Origin: Oxyruncus cristatus
Taxonomy: Eukaryota; Chordata; Aves; Passeriformes; Cotingidae
Assembly (NCBI GenBank): GCA_013399855.1
Contig: VXAY01005685.1
Coordinates: forward strand, 241,853 to 305,852
Direction: 5' to 3'
DNA length: 64,000 nucleotides
The notes under the pieces were generated by a model. It worked only from the letters and a program-made list of their open reading frames with translations. It was not told the origin of the DNA and did no database searches. How positions within the stretch are numbered: position 1 is the first letter of the stretch; every line of letters begins with the position of its first letter. Below, piece after piece: positions 36,534-49,828 of the stretch. Position numbers and translations under genes: made by a program.

Positions 36534-39500
36534 CGTTCAATCCCTTAAAAAACCAGGGAAATACAAAATTTCAGGACCTACTGTCCTGACTGCTGTAGGT
36601 AATCATATTTGATTGCAGTGAACCACTTCCCCCTGCCTCAATGTGCTAGGAAATATGTGCAAAGTAAAGTTATGTTAACTAAAGTATCAATGAGGTAAGA
36701 AATAAACCAAAATAAGCTAAGCTGGAGATGTGAGAAAGATAAAGAAATCATCCAAAATTGAGCTAAACAATGAATTAATGACTCATGTGGGCCATGAGAG
36801 GTACAGTTCCTATTTATTTCTGGTTCTTATTCAGTATAGTAGAATTCAAGCTGAGTGCACCTGGTGTTGCTCGTGGCTCAGACAGGCACAAGAGAGCTCA
36901 TGTAAGAGAAGAGTGTTCGGGCCAGAGAGTTTCTCAGGGAGAGGGGCTCTGTGAGGAAAGGTACCAAGGAAAGCCCTTCCTGGGAAACAAATGAAGATGT
37001 ATTCCTTGCTAAAAATAAATGTACTGGGGTTTTCCCTTTGATTGCACAATGTTCAATCGTCCCAGAATGAACCCTTTTCTTCCTTTTCCCACATGTGGCT
37101 TTCTTCTTGGTATTCTTACATATCTCTCCCTTGTAGTGTCCCCAACCTTGTGGGTAGCCTTTAAGAAGAAGATTTAGGTCAGAAGTTAGAACCAGTATTT
37201 TCTCTTTGATATATTAGGTTATAGCTGCATCTTCTCCTCTTCAACTTTTTGTCTAAACATGGTTCAACTCATTCATAAGTTTCCTTTGCTTTTCTGGTAG
37301 AATTTCACACAGACACTTTTGTGTTGAATTCCATTTTCTAAGTGTTGGAAGTGATGTCATTGCTTAGGATGGCTTAAAACAGAAATTTACTAATTTTAGG
37401 ACACGATAAATAAATTCAAGTTCAAATTTTTATATCAATGTGCTTGCAAAGAAGCTGTGGAGGTTGGGGCTGAATTGCCACCATATTGAGAGAAGATGCA
37501 GTAATAAAAATAACTGCCAGGCACTGAGAATGTTTGTATGATGTGCTTTGGAAGGCTGGCTTTAAGAAGCATCTCAGTTATTGCAAACTTGCTGAATAAT
37601 AAGAGGAATGAGATAGCCATGGAATTTGTCAGTTATAATCGGGATAGATGAGCCATGACATTTTCTTAAAATGAATACAAAAGTGGAACATAAAATATAT
37701 GTAAAAAAGATAACCATAAAAACACCTTTAGTCTTAATAGTCTGAACATTGAGTATTTCCATAAAGCGTTCCATTATACCCAATCTTTTTCTGTCTTCTT
37801 TTTTAAACAAGAAAACCCCTTATAAAATTAAACCTCTACTACTAATGTCTTCTATTGTGGCTATATATTGAACTTAAACCAGACAATAGTTTACCTAAGG
37901 AGTACTACTGTATCAAAACAATGTCTCAGAGTGAAGTCTGGCAACTGCAGGCACCATATTTTATTATTTGTCCTGTTTTCGAATGTTCTTTGTCAAGTGA
38001 ATTTACTATATGCCCACTATCCCTGGCACACACTGAAGTCCCCTAATAACCTGAAATTATTTTTTACATTACTTACTTCATATTCACTGAGCACTTTAAG
38101 AATGATCAAGAGACTGCTTTTGAATTTGAAAGCTATTTAAACAGCAAATATGCAGGGCAACATCCTTTCCACTGAATCGGTTCCATTACTTTGCTTAGGC
38201 AGCATAAAACAGTCAGCCCCTGGCAGCATCTGCCCAGATGGGAATATTCATGATGAAAGGGAAATTTCAGCTGGCATGTAGTTTGTTTACCCACCTTCTT
38301 TACCAATCAGTCACACCAAAGCAGACATGAGGCATGGAGAGACAGAAGAGTGCAGCTGCCCGGTGCTCAAATGCATTTGGTGTAGGGTAACATGGGGGGA
38401 GGTTTACCAACAGAAATAGGGAAAAGTGGGTCTTAAAAATATCACCACAGAAGTGTTTTGGGCTTTAATTTTGAAAAGGTACCCTCTGAGGGTACAAGTC
38501 TTTCCTGGGCTAGTCTGCAGCCCTCTGATTCCAGCCCTGCCCCTGACTGGAGTGGAGATTGGAGAAAGGGGCATCTCCAGCCTTGAGCCCACACTACTGT
38601 CCTCACAAACCATCACAGCCCAACCTGGGCTGGTGATCGGTGCTCCTGGACTGCTTTTGGGGATTCAGGGGGGAGTCAGGAGCAGGACTGGTTCCTGCTG
38701 GCTGCTAGGCAAAAGGAATAAAAAAGGAAAAAAAAAGCTTTTCTGGGGGAGAAATTCCTTTTGGACAAACAGTGATGGCTACTCTAGAAGTGCAGCCAGC
38801 CTTTTCCAGCTTTGCAGGATGCTCCATCGAGGATGACAACCTGCAGCTTCCCCACTGATGCTCTTCTCTCTGCACAGCTGCCAGCGTATCACGCTGCTAC
38901 CCCTACCTTCTGTATGGTTTAGGTGCTTTCTAGCACGAGATGCCATCTGGAACTGCATATCATCCATAAGATTCAAAGCAATCTACTCAAATTAGCAGGT
39001 GGTGTTATCATTTGGGAGTCATAAAGTTGTGACCACCTCATACAGAGTAGATTGCTTCTCAATCTTTCCAATGTCATAAACTTCCAGTAGGAACATTTGC
39101 TACATGGAATTTCACTGTGGAGTGTTCGAATACCTTACCTATTTTTTTCCCAGAAACTGAAGCCTCAAGTGTTAATCTGAAGGATATCCAAAGCTCTTTT
39201 CTGCATCTGTAGGAGCCAAGAATAACGATAACAACAAGAAAAAATCTCTTGTTTGCTGAACTCTGATATTTTTAAAATGTTCTCATTTTACAGCACACAC
39301 CAGAAAAGGAAGAGTTGATGGTGTCCTCTCTTTGCCCCAAACCCTTGCACTGGGGTATGCACTCAACAGGAGCCATTTCTGAGGGTGTCTGAACCCTCAC
39401 TTCCCCCATATGGGCTAAATGTGTCAAATTCTGACTGCACAGCCATGTCGTCTTCTGGCTGTCAACCATAGTAGGAGAGCAAGTTGGTGTGTGGTTAGTG

Positions 39501-39885
39501 GGACTACATGAGAAACCATTTCAATCCTTCTAACACACAGCATCTTTTGAGCACAGTTTTATTTTAAAATTCAGCTTGGGTTTCTCTCAAGAGGCTTGGA
39601 CACCAGTTGCCTGAACTGCAGTCCTTTCAGCAATTACTGCTGGCAGTATTTGTTCTTAAATGGTGATAGTTTACTTCCTGTGATATTTCACATTTTAAGA
39701 ATAGTGAAGTTGTTCATATGATCACAGATGCTGTACATCTGCTCACACTAAGCTCACTAACTTCTAGCCCAGTGTCTTTACTATATATCACAAATCTTAG
39801 AAATTACTTTCAAGGAAAACAAAATCTAGGAAGTAAAAAATCATAATTGGCAGAAAACAAATGAAATTACACAAGGTGAACATGG
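36534..39885. other. Intergenic sequence with a GC-richer island and a long hairpin
   Basis: Mostly AT-rich. Between about 38480 and 38860 composition rises and one plus-strand frame stays open for 136 codons (38426-38836). It shows no known domain, and the protein has no recognisable family. A nested inverted repeat lies at 38976-39057. Confidence 0.6.
38976..39057. repeat. 82-nt nested inverted repeat (long hairpin)
   Basis: Outer arms AAGCAATCTACTC (38976-38988) and GAGTAGATTGCTT (39045-39057) pair perfectly over 13 bp. Inner arms AGGTGGT (38997-39003) and ACCACCT (39032-39038) pair over 7 bp. A further TTAT/ATAA pair lies in the terminal loop. The size and nested form resemble a short non-coding RNA hairpin or the remains of a small inverted-repeat transposon. 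Neither is shown. Confidence 0.85.
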
Positions 39886-39953
39886 AGGTGCTGGGTTAAT
39901 GGTTGGACTTGATGATCTTAGAGGTCTTTTCCAACTGTAATGATTCTATGATA
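39886..39953 (+). mobile_element. CR1 3' tail fragment
   Basis: GGTTGGACTTGATGATCTTA, GAGGTCTTTTCCAACTGTAA, then TGATTCTATGAT. This is the conserved last 60-70 bases of CR1 in plus orientation. Only the end of the 3' UTR remains, with no ORF2 sequence. Confidence 0.92.
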
Positions 39954-42900
39954 CCTTACAGTGACTATTTGCATCTGAACTAAGAAGCTACAAATAAGTA
40001 TTCATGGCTGTTCTACCATTGTTTTCTTCTCAAACCTTTTGGTAATGGGTTGGTTTTATTACATTGCCCAAGTTACTTTTGCCTAATGTCTGCACCTCCA
40101 TCTGTGAAATTTCACTGGCGTTATCTGAGGAAAATAGGAGCAGATGGAAAACATTTTAGCTCCATACTCACTGAGCACAAGATTAAAAGAAAGGCCATGG
40201 TGCATTTTTAGTAAAGGAGGTGATTACACATAGAGCACTCCTTTTCTGTCTGAGAAGCCATGTAATTCACAGAGCAATCTGGACTTCCTTGGTCAGCTGG
40301 TTTCCAAAATGAATTTTCAATTCTGTTGCCACTTCTTTGTCTAGGCAATTTAGAGTCCTTGATAATCAAAATCAACTCTCTGTTCTATTCCCTATTAACA
40401 CTGTAAATTGTTACACCTGGAATTGATGAACCCTTAGTTTATTATGCTAGAGGAGTCATATGCAGCTGTTCTTCCCCCAAGTGATTCATTACCACATGTG
40501 AGAGATGCATCCTACCTTACACAGTAGCTGAATGATTCCTGTTTGCCATTCAACTCTCTAATACTTAAAAAAATTAAAATTTAAAAAATTATTTTACATC
40601 AAAATTAGGTCAGAGTTCAAATAAAACCCAAAGTTATCACCAGAGTGCTCTTAGTATTTCAGTAAGCAATCTGTTGGAGATGTGCCGTTGGAGTTCCCCA
40701 GCTGTATTATTTACTTCAAATAGCTTTGTTCATAGATAAACATATTAAAAAAAAACCCTGCCAAAATGTTCTAGACACTGAAATAGAGGGTGATAAATGT
40801 TTTTCATGTGGCACAAGAAATTTAAGCCTTCTGCAGAGTATGACTCAAGCACTGAAGTGCAACAGATTCCTGTTCTCTTTGTAGCTCTTCTACAGGCATC
40901 CTGTGGGACCTTGGACAAGTTATTTTATTTCTCTGGAGGAAAAGTCAAAGTGCATCCAGTAGACTTGTCAGTTGCTGTGTTCAGAAGGATGAGGGTTGGC
41001 TAATCCAAACATCTTTTGCTGTTAAAATAGTGGTGCTGTTTTATGACAGTTCAGAATCATCAGAGCTTGTACTGCTTCTGAAAAAGGCAACCTACCCTCA
41101 CACCACCCCTGCTTGTTCACCCCATTGCTGCCTTCCTACTACCAAGATGTGGTCCAGGTGGAGGCTGTCCCTGAGGACAAACAAAATGAGCACTCCAAAG
41201 CCAGATCTCTGAAATGAGCTGGTGCACTCAGGATCTGGGATGACTCAGTGCGACACAAAGCAGGTGATGGGAATATGTTCCCACAAAGGGGGGATTGCGA
41301 TTCACAACCTAAATCAATAACAGGTGACTGTAAGAACAAACATTTCCGTTGCTCAGAATTTGTGTATTTTTTCAACAATTCTTTTTATATCAGCACAGTA
41401 ATGCCAAAAGAAAGTAAACTCAACTGCTACATGTTATTTAGTTTGGGGAACTGTAATATCCTATGTCAGTAAAGACTGCATTTGCAATAGGAGTGCTTGC
41501 AGATACTGCTTTACTAATAACCTCCTTCTTGGCTGCAGTGTACTTTATTGGGCTCTTACTAGCTGAGCTGAGAGTTAAGAAAATGCTTTGTGCCCCACTT
41601 CTCCTCTGATGAAAGAGAACTGACCCTTCTTCACCTCATGGGAACACTGAAAAAATGAATACTTCAAGCAACTGTGGTAATGACAGCTATAGAACATTTG
41701 AGTTTCACTTTGCACTTAAACCAGCCTAACTGCAGGCTGAGCTGGGTAGTGGTGATTACTTTGGTCAGTCTGTTCCCCACACACCCATTATACTTTTTTT
41801 ATTCTCCCCATTGTGGGATTCTCACCAGTGCAGGATGGCCCTGCCCAGCCCGTCAACAATAGGTACTTCACAACCTCTGTTGAAGCAACTTCTTTCTGCA
41901 TCTCTCAATCTCTCCATTTTCCTCACAGCTTTTGCAGGTGTCTCTCTGACTGGACTGTAATTATTCTTCCTTTCTATTCATATGCCTCTCTCCAAATCTT
42001 AGCAATGTTAGTGTGTCTCTCTAACTGATTGTGTGGAACCTTTCTTACTCTTGAATTATGGAAAAGCTTCTCTAAACAGCCTACAACAGCTTCAAAATAA
42101 GTTGTTTGCTTGTTTGGCCTAAAAAGGGCCAAATACTGCCTGTAGAAAACTGTCTGTAACCAAATTTCCCAAACACAAGTGCCCTGTCTTGTATGAAAAG
42201 AGTTTCCAAATTTCATGTCCAATATCTTGGTTCATTTTAACTGATATGATAGCTTTTAGATAGATCTTAATAAGCCTGGAGATCTGTAGTATACATGCAT
42301 GACTTATACACATTTAATTACATGCAGTTGCCCAAAAGAGAAGATATTGGTGCCTACTTAAGCTGAAACTCCACCTCTTCTTCAGCAACATTAACATATA
42401 TTGTATGTTAACCTGTTTTTTAAGCAATTTGATTTAAAACTCAGGGTCTTCAGTAGTTTTAATAGTTTTTCTGTTGGGACATCTGGGAGTGTCAGGGAAT
42501 AAGCAGACTTCTCTTTGTGGCCTTGACTGAGAGGTAAGGAAAATTACACTTCTTATGTCTGCATATCAGTTCTGCTGCTGAAAGAAGAGACATCCTGCCC
42601 TACCTCAAGCCTACTCACTCATCTAGTCCTCTAAATACTACCTGCCCATCTTTGAAAAAAGAAGGCAGACAACTAATGTATGCAAGTTCTGACACTCAGG
42701 AATTTTAATACACATGTATGGTTGTAATGTAAAGCAGTATACAATGTTAGATAATGATACATTTTTAAAATCTGGAAAGTATTACCTATTTTGATCTTAC
42801 TGTGCAGCAGGCCTCAGCCAGTTTCATAAGTCTTTCTCCTTTCAACTCTATTCAGAAGATTAATATATGTCAAAAAGGCATTTACAAATGTAAGAGAAGC

Positions 42901-43861
42901 CTCTGTTATTTGCTTTGTCATCACTGTGAAAAACCCATCACCTTTTTCCTGGCAAAGAATGAATAAGCTATAGGAATCTACTTCTGAAGCTCTTGTTAAA
43001 GCTTGTTCAAAAAATATCCAAGGACAGAGTTGAGAGGAGAGGTGTACATAGTTGTATACCCCTCAGTATCCTTTATATTTCTGAGTATGCAAAGATTCAC
43101 TCATAGCTTTTGAAGTCTTACAAAAATATGACAATACAGGTAGCATGAACACATTGTCATAATTTAAATCATTCTATAGTATACAAATAATCTCCCTTTG
43201 CTGTCTCATTTTTTATTAGAAACAGTAGGAAGTACTAGGAATTTCTACCCACATTTTTGCTCATAACAGAAATATCGTACCTCTCCTTCTATGGCATGGT
43301 TCCCTCTTGAAGTCAACTGGATCCTTCGCAATCCTCAAGGTACTGTTTTGCATGGAAGAAAATTAGAACTGGTCATAGACTTCTGCTTTTTGTTGCATTA
43401 TATTAATGTAGAAATAGTTAGTATGATAAAAGAAAACCAGCCAGGTTTAACCTTGACAACAAAAGAAGCATAAGACAGGTGGGCAGTCCTCAAATTTAAA
43501 TGCTCATGTTAATAAAGCAACATCAAATGCTTTTACGGCAAAAGCTACTGAACTGAACTTCTTCTGGAGAAGAAAAAATAAATCTGGTTATAATTCCTCA
43601 TTCTCCTTTTCTTTTTCTGTCTTCTGAAAGATACTCAGCAGTGATTAGAAAATATTAATCAGCTGTCACGTACCACATGGTCCCTAAGACTTACTCCGCT
43701 TTTCTAAGAGTAAGAAGTAAATGAATACATGTGGATAAGCTTCACAGTAGCTTCCCTTCCTGGTCGTGCTCACCATTAACTTTTCCCCATGCAGACTTTT
43801 ACAAATTAATAAATTTTTTTTAATTGTCTTTTCAAGAATGAATGTGTAGAAATATAATGCT
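39954..43861. other. Intergenic sequence, nothing recognised
   Basis: AT-rich unique DNA with an A/T stretch near 40560-40600. Small overlapping open frames (60-82 codons) occur on both strands near 41000-42300 without supporting signals. Confidence 0.6.
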
Positions 43862-44252
43862 GAGGGCACTTGGTCTGTTCAGCCTGGAGAAGAGGAGACT
43901 GAGGGGAGACCTCATTGCAGTTACAACTTCCTCGTGAGGGGCAGAGGAGGGGCAGGCACTGATCTCTGCTCTGTGGTGACCAGTGACAGGATCCGAGGGA
44001 ATGGCCTGAAGTTCTGTCCGAGGAGGTTTAGCTTGGATATTATAAAAAGGTTCTTGACCCAGAGGTTGGTTGAGCACTGAACAGGCTCCCAAGAGAAGTG
44101 GTCGCAGTGCCAATCCTGACAGAATTCAAGAAGCATCTGGATGATACTCTCAGGCACATGGTGTGACTCAGGGATGGATGGTCCTGTGCAGGGCTAAGAG
44201 TGGACTCGATGATTCTTGCGGGTCCCTTCTAACTCAGCATATTCTGTGACTT
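43862..44252 (+). mobile_element. CR1 fragment, decayed ORF2 end and 3' UTR
   Basis: The plus strand begins in the ORF2 end (GAGGGCACTTGGTCTGTTCA, AGCCTGGAGAAGAGGAGAC). It passes GAGGAGGTTTAGCTTGG and continues to GACAGAATTCAAGAAGCATC. The 3' UTR has GGTCCTGTGCAGGGCTAAG and GATTCTTGCGGGTCCCTTC, ending near ATTCTGTGACTTTATG. Stops and frame changes interrupt the frame. The 3' UTR matches the same subfamily as the minus-strand copies at 30472 and 46181. Confidence 0.94.
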
Positions 44253-46180
44253 TATGTCATGCAGACAGTTTGCCCTTGAAGAAACATAAGAAAGCTCAGT
44301 AGGAGATCCTGACATTTGATTAAAACAAATAAAAATAATAATAATTTTTAAAAAGCTAAATTTGTATATTTTATCAGGATTTTTTTTTACCGGAAAGAGC
44401 TTTTCATATATAGCCCAGCAGAAGTGAAACAGGTTTTGTTTTCTTGTTGTTGTTCAATTTTGCACAGGCAGAACACAAGAAAAGATTGAACTCAGCAAAA
44501 TATTGTCCAAATGGCAAACATTATGCAAACATAGGTCTTTGCTCTCTTTCATACTATTGCTGAAGGCTAAATAACTCTCGGGCAGATTATAAGCTTTTTT
44601 GTCAGTTTCGCACTATGTACTAAAATAATATAAATAATAGGAAAAATAACCAAACACTGATTGCAGAAAGCAATAAACCCCACACTGTTTTACATAAGCT
44701 GTGAGTAGAGGGTTCATGCAGGATTTTCTAAATTATTCACTGTGTTCTTAGAGAAGAAGCTAAGCTTTACAAAAATAGCCTTACTCGTTCCCCTATTTCA
44801 CTTTCTCTGGGTATACAGAAAAGATTATTATTTTATGCTCACTAGTTCAAAAGTAAAAGGAAGGAACAAAATTCACAAGGCAGTAAAAATTGTGACAGTA
44901 ATAGTACTATGTTAATTTCTTCAAAATGTTGTATGTGAGATCAAAGAAATGTAAATTAAAAGTGTTAAGATGACAGGTGAGTAGATTAAACAACAACAAC
45001 ACCAACAACACCCTTCTATTTCATTATTCCTCCAAAATTTTGGTCTGAGTTAAAATCATAGAACTTTTCCTCTGACTTGATTAACACCAAAACTTCTGGG
45101 GATTGTTTTAAATGTTAGAGTGCAACTAAGTAAAATCTTTTGGTGATACTTCTGCAACTTAGCCTTCAGGTAACCCCCTGCTGATCCCTTAACATTTATT
45201 AGCACCTATTAGCACTATTTTTTGGCCATTTTTCAGTGCTCTATCATAGCATTTCCTTTAATGTATAGTAATGAAACCACTTTCCATCCTGCAACCGCTG
45301 CACACATTTCCTGCAAAAGTAGAGCCAAAAATAAGAATAGGTAAACGATACTTTCCAGGTTATGTTAATTACTATAGGTATTTTGAATTAGTAAACACTT
45401 TATGTAAGCGGTAAGACAACATTCACTGCACTTACTAAAGGAATTTAGACTATTCAGCATACTAAAAATTTACCTGCTATATGCTACACTGAGGTACAGA
45501 CAAGTAGTTAAATGGAAATTTACATTTCAAGAGTAGCCATGTGATAATGAATGTGGAAAATTATGTGGGATATTTCATTTCAGACACTCCAGTGACATTA
45601 TCTCAAAATAAACATTCCATACAACTAATACCATTAACTCCTCTTTGTATTGTGGTGAAGAAGTGCATCACTCTTGCAGGATAGTAATGGTCAGCCAGGG
45701 ATTATTTGGAAGGCACCTTGTTATCTCCAATCCTGGTTTTGTTTTATGTAAGCTTATGTAGTGTGTCATCAGCAGTGACTAGCTTTTCAGAATATTGCAA
45801 ACTCCGTTTTCCTCCTGAAAAGAACAAATACTCTTCTGCAGTCAGCATTTTAACTTAATCCGAAATGGTGATGAGAGTCTATGACAATTGCAACTGCAGA
45901 CAAAAACTAGGCAAAAATACTTAACTTTATGTAATGATAAACTTTAATGCTGAACTTAGTGTTAAACTTTTAAACTCATAACAGCATGTTGCAAAGCTTA
46001 TAAGTGTTTTAGGTCCAAATTCTTCTTTAGTTTTGCAGCTATTAGCCATTCATTCAAAATGTGAGTTTTCAGCGGGAGGGGAATGCTACTCAAGTGTACA
46101 AAAGGCATGTATGGTCTTTAGTTTCTGCAAGTGTGGGGGAATCTAAGATTCAAATTGTCCAGATCTCTTCCAAGGAATAT
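44253..46180. other. Intergenic sequence, very AT-rich
   Basis: No gene or transposon recognised. Simple repeats include AAT units near 44330 and CAA units at 44991-45009. A 10-bp duplication (TATTAGCACC, TATTAGCACT) lies near 45197-45217. Confidence 0.6.
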
Positions 46181-46303
46181 TACAGAATCACAGAATATGG
46201 CAAGCTGGAAGGGACCCGCAAGGATCATTGAGCCCAACCCTTAGCCCTGCACAGGACCATTCCCAAGGGTCACACCCCTGAGAATATCGTCCAAACACTC
46301 ATT
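46181..46303 (-). mobile_element. CR1 3' end fragment
   Basis: The plus strand starts ACAGAATCACAGAATATGG, then CTGGAAGGGACCCGCAAGG, GCCCTGCACAGGACCATTCC and CACACCCCTGAGAATATCG. This is the reverse complement of the CR1 3' UTR seen at 44110-44250. It is about 120 bases long, without coding sequence. Confidence 0.92.
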
Positions 46304-46689
46304 TCGTACATTGTTTACATCTTTCAGGCATGGTAAAAAACAACACATTCTGGGTTTTGTGACCATCAAAGTATGGTGTATTAGGACATTTTCTGAGATG
46401 TTGTTTTTCCTATGGCCAGCTAAGATATCTGGCTAACCCTGCAGGAGGAACAGAAAAATAGGAATATCTGCCACTGCAGGAGAAAGACATGTGGAACTAA
46501 CACACAACTTTTCTTCCTCTCTCCATGTGGGTCTACAGATGCTGGTCTCAGCCTGGTATAGTTTAGAGAACAGTGTTGGGGATGGGCCATGACTAAACCA
46601 AGTACCTCTCCATTAACTTTGAGTCCCTCTGGCAGGGTATTTTGTCCCTCTGTCTTTTTTGCACTTGTGATCTCTCACATCCTCTCAAG

Positions 46690-46748
46690 CTCATAGTGTG
46701 ATTTGGGGCCAGGAGCTCAAGATATTCCATGATTCTATGGTTCTGTCC
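46690..46748 (+). mobile_element. Possible degenerate CR1 tail
   Basis: Ends with ATTCCATGATTCTATGGTTCTG, close to the CR1 tail octamers. The preceding bases match the CR1 3' UTR only poorly. Could be chance. Confidence 0.3.
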
Positions 46749-49700
46749 TAATACTCTGGTGCTGGGGCACTGCTTTAGTGCCAATCACTCTGATTAGCAG
46801 ACAAAATAGACTGACTGCCCTGCAGCACTCTTGGGATTGACTGTCACTCTGGTGATGAGGTGTCTCAGGGCAAAAAGATTTAGGGAACTAGAAATACAAA
46901 TAATTAGTAGATCTTTGAACCTTAGGAGAATTATGAAGCTTGCATATTTGGGGATATGAAAGGATAAACTGTGCTCTTTTTTTCACTTAAGAGATAACTG
47001 AATAATAAGTTACTGAAACTGTAGAGGATTGTTTTGCCTTCCTGTTACTTAAGTGACCTTGCAAAAATTGTGTCTCTTGATAGTACTTCCACTTACTGCT
47101 CTTATAAGGGCAGTATGCCTGGAAATGTAATTAGGAGAAAGAATATCTTGAAATAAGCAGTACACTGCCTTTTCCAAACAATAACTTAAGCAGGTCTATA
47201 TGATTCATGAGAAGTACTTTCAAATATATATCTTGCTCTCTACTGATAAATGCTTGTATAACTGCAAATGCTTAGATAAACCCTCAGCAGTATACATAAA
47301 AGCAGTCCAATTGACTTCAAACACAGTTTTAAATATGTATGTATGTCAGTATTTGCAGAGATTCAATCTTTGTAGACATAAGCTCTAGTTCTTTTTGAGG
47401 TAAATAACCCTTTTTCTAAAGTTCAGGCAGCAAAATGTGCATGCCAATTTTCTACCTTTAAAAAATTTTAGTACCAGGGTGGAGACTCAGCTTGACAGAT
47501 TCACTTAACCAGTGCTTGGAAACCAGGTCTTTCCCAACAGCCACTTCTGCCTCTTGCCTGACAAAACCCACAGACATGGTCTTAAAAGGACCTGTCTCCT
47601 CTCTCTTTCTTATTGTACCAGACCATCTTAGGTGAGACAGTCCCCACAGCTCTAAGATTTCATTGAAACACTTTTTTCCTAAATGTTTTTAAAAGCAGTT
47701 TCATTTGGTTGATTATGAAGAAATCAAAACTGCAGTTTTACTCTTTTTTTGAGAGCAAAAGCAGTGTAGCTGTTGTGGCTCCAGCAGCAAGCTTTTTATT
47801 CAGAGGGTTATTACTCTATTCAACCCTTTAGCACATGGCCCTCTCCTTCCCTCTACTTCCCTCTCACAGGAGAAAGAGGGATGGTAAAAAAAAAAAAAAG
47901 GAAAGCATTTAATGGTATTAATTTCAGAGGCAAAATAACAGTCATTTGGATCTCCTATTTCTTTTACCACTTGATTGGGAAAGAAGTCAGGTGACCCAGT
48001 TAGGCAGAGTGCTTCATTAAGTTATTGGACCCATGCTTACATGGAAGTTTCTTAATACCATTTTGACAAGATAAAAAGCTTTTAAAGTATAGGAGATGTA
48101 ATTCATACTCACTTGAAAGCTTTTGCACCACCACTCAAATGAAAAGTGTCTTTCCTGCAAACAAGATTCACATTTCAAAATTTTAATTTTTCATTTGAGG
48201 TTGGTTTAGTCTGAAAGTTGATTTTCCAACAACAGGGCTGGCACATATATCTCTGATGGCAAATTATCCTTTGAATTAACCTTTAGAATGCTGTGTCAGT
48301 ATCTGCAGCACTGGCTTTTATCTGGGCATAGTGTCAGGCTGCAGTCCTACATGAAGCTGCCTCTCTACTCCACAGTGCTGAGTTATGGCTCAATAAAAGT
48401 CAAGGACTGGTCCTGTAAAAGAACTGCAGTTGTCAGAGTTCTAATTGTTTATTATTACTACTGGTCTCATACCACAAATAATCCTCTTTAGTATTGGGCT
48501 CATTTGCTTTTGTTATTTTTGGAAAAAGGACCGATTTGAAAGCTTGACATTGTGCTGGGTAAAATTTAACCACATAGTAGTTTCTCTTTGTTCAGTAAGG
48601 AAAGTTTACTGGGTAATTTATCGTGCATGAGATCATTATGTATTGTATCCCATAAAAAATGCTATCTGGTGTTTGAACTGCTTAAAGGGAATCAAGACTG
48701 GCTTTCTGAAATTTCTTCCAGGCTTTACAGAATGTTGTGAAATATCCCCCGAAATGTGTATTGAGAATAATTTTTGGTCCAGTTCAAGAAAAAAAAAGGC
48801 AGCTAGAATATTCTAGGTATTCTGGAATCACCCTGCTTGTTTAGTAATTTATTTTTTTCCAACTGTTGTCTTCCTTGTCTCTTAGTAAGCAATGTTCTGG
48901 TGTCATGGTTAAACTTGAGTAAAAGTGAACTTGTATCAAAGACTGAGAAAGTTTTTTTTGATATTTTAATTGATTTTTTTGTTGACTACAGATATCTGCT
49001 TTACATGTTTAACTGCTCTGTGCAAACAATAACGCTACCAGTTTAAATGGTTTATATTTTTTGCACTGGTTTAAAAAGAAATTAAACTGAGGTAAACACT
49101 CATTTGGAAACTCTTGCAGTAGCTTTAATAGAATTTATTTGGGTTTAGCTTGTATCAGTATAAACAGCAGCTAATATACATAATTATCAGTGGCATATAT
49201 TTAGGTTTCCTGAGTTAATTTGTAGCTAAACTGCTAAAACTTCACAGCCACATAAATCACACTGTATTCCAAGACTAAGAAATCATTCCTTATAGAGAGA
49301 TTTAACTAGCAGGAGAAAACTAGCTTACTTCTTTTGAACATGCTGGTTGCTCCAGGGAAAATGAATCCATACCTGGGCAACTTATGAACAAGCACTGCCA
49401 GGAAAATTGTGCCTGTGGGATCACGCTATGAGCGCTGGGCTCCAGCTGCCTGAAGAAGCCTGCAAAGTGGCTGGGAGTGAAGTAGGGAATGCTCTTTGTG
49501 GGGGAGAAGGATGGGTTGTGGTTTGTTTTTTTTATCCTTAGGTAAATGCAATGTCTATCCAGGCACTGAGACAGTTGTTTAATTTAAGAAGGAGAACTTC
49601 AGCAACAATTTGGACCACACTGGCAAGCCTGTGACCAAGCAAATCTCTGCAGAGTAGAACAAGCTGCAGTGCCAGCAGTACTGAGAGGGGATTGAAGAGC

Positions 49701-49797
49701 TATTCTGAATAACAGGTGACCCTCATTTTTCTCTGCTTCAAAGTCTGAGAGAAAATCTGGTGTAAAGAAAGTTGCCTGATGGACATATATTTGTGTA

Positions 49798-49828
49798 ATA
49801 TATGTATATAATCCTAATATACATATAT
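49798..49828. repeat. AT-rich perfect 12-bp inverted repeat
   Basis: ATATATGTATAT (49798-49809), spacer AATCCTA (49810-49816), ATATACATATAT (49817-49828). Cruciform-prone AT sequence; low information content. Confidence 0.9.

Noticed and set aside
49798..49828. AT palindrome as a functional site
   Set aside because: Alternating AT sequence easily forms such palindromes; information content is low.
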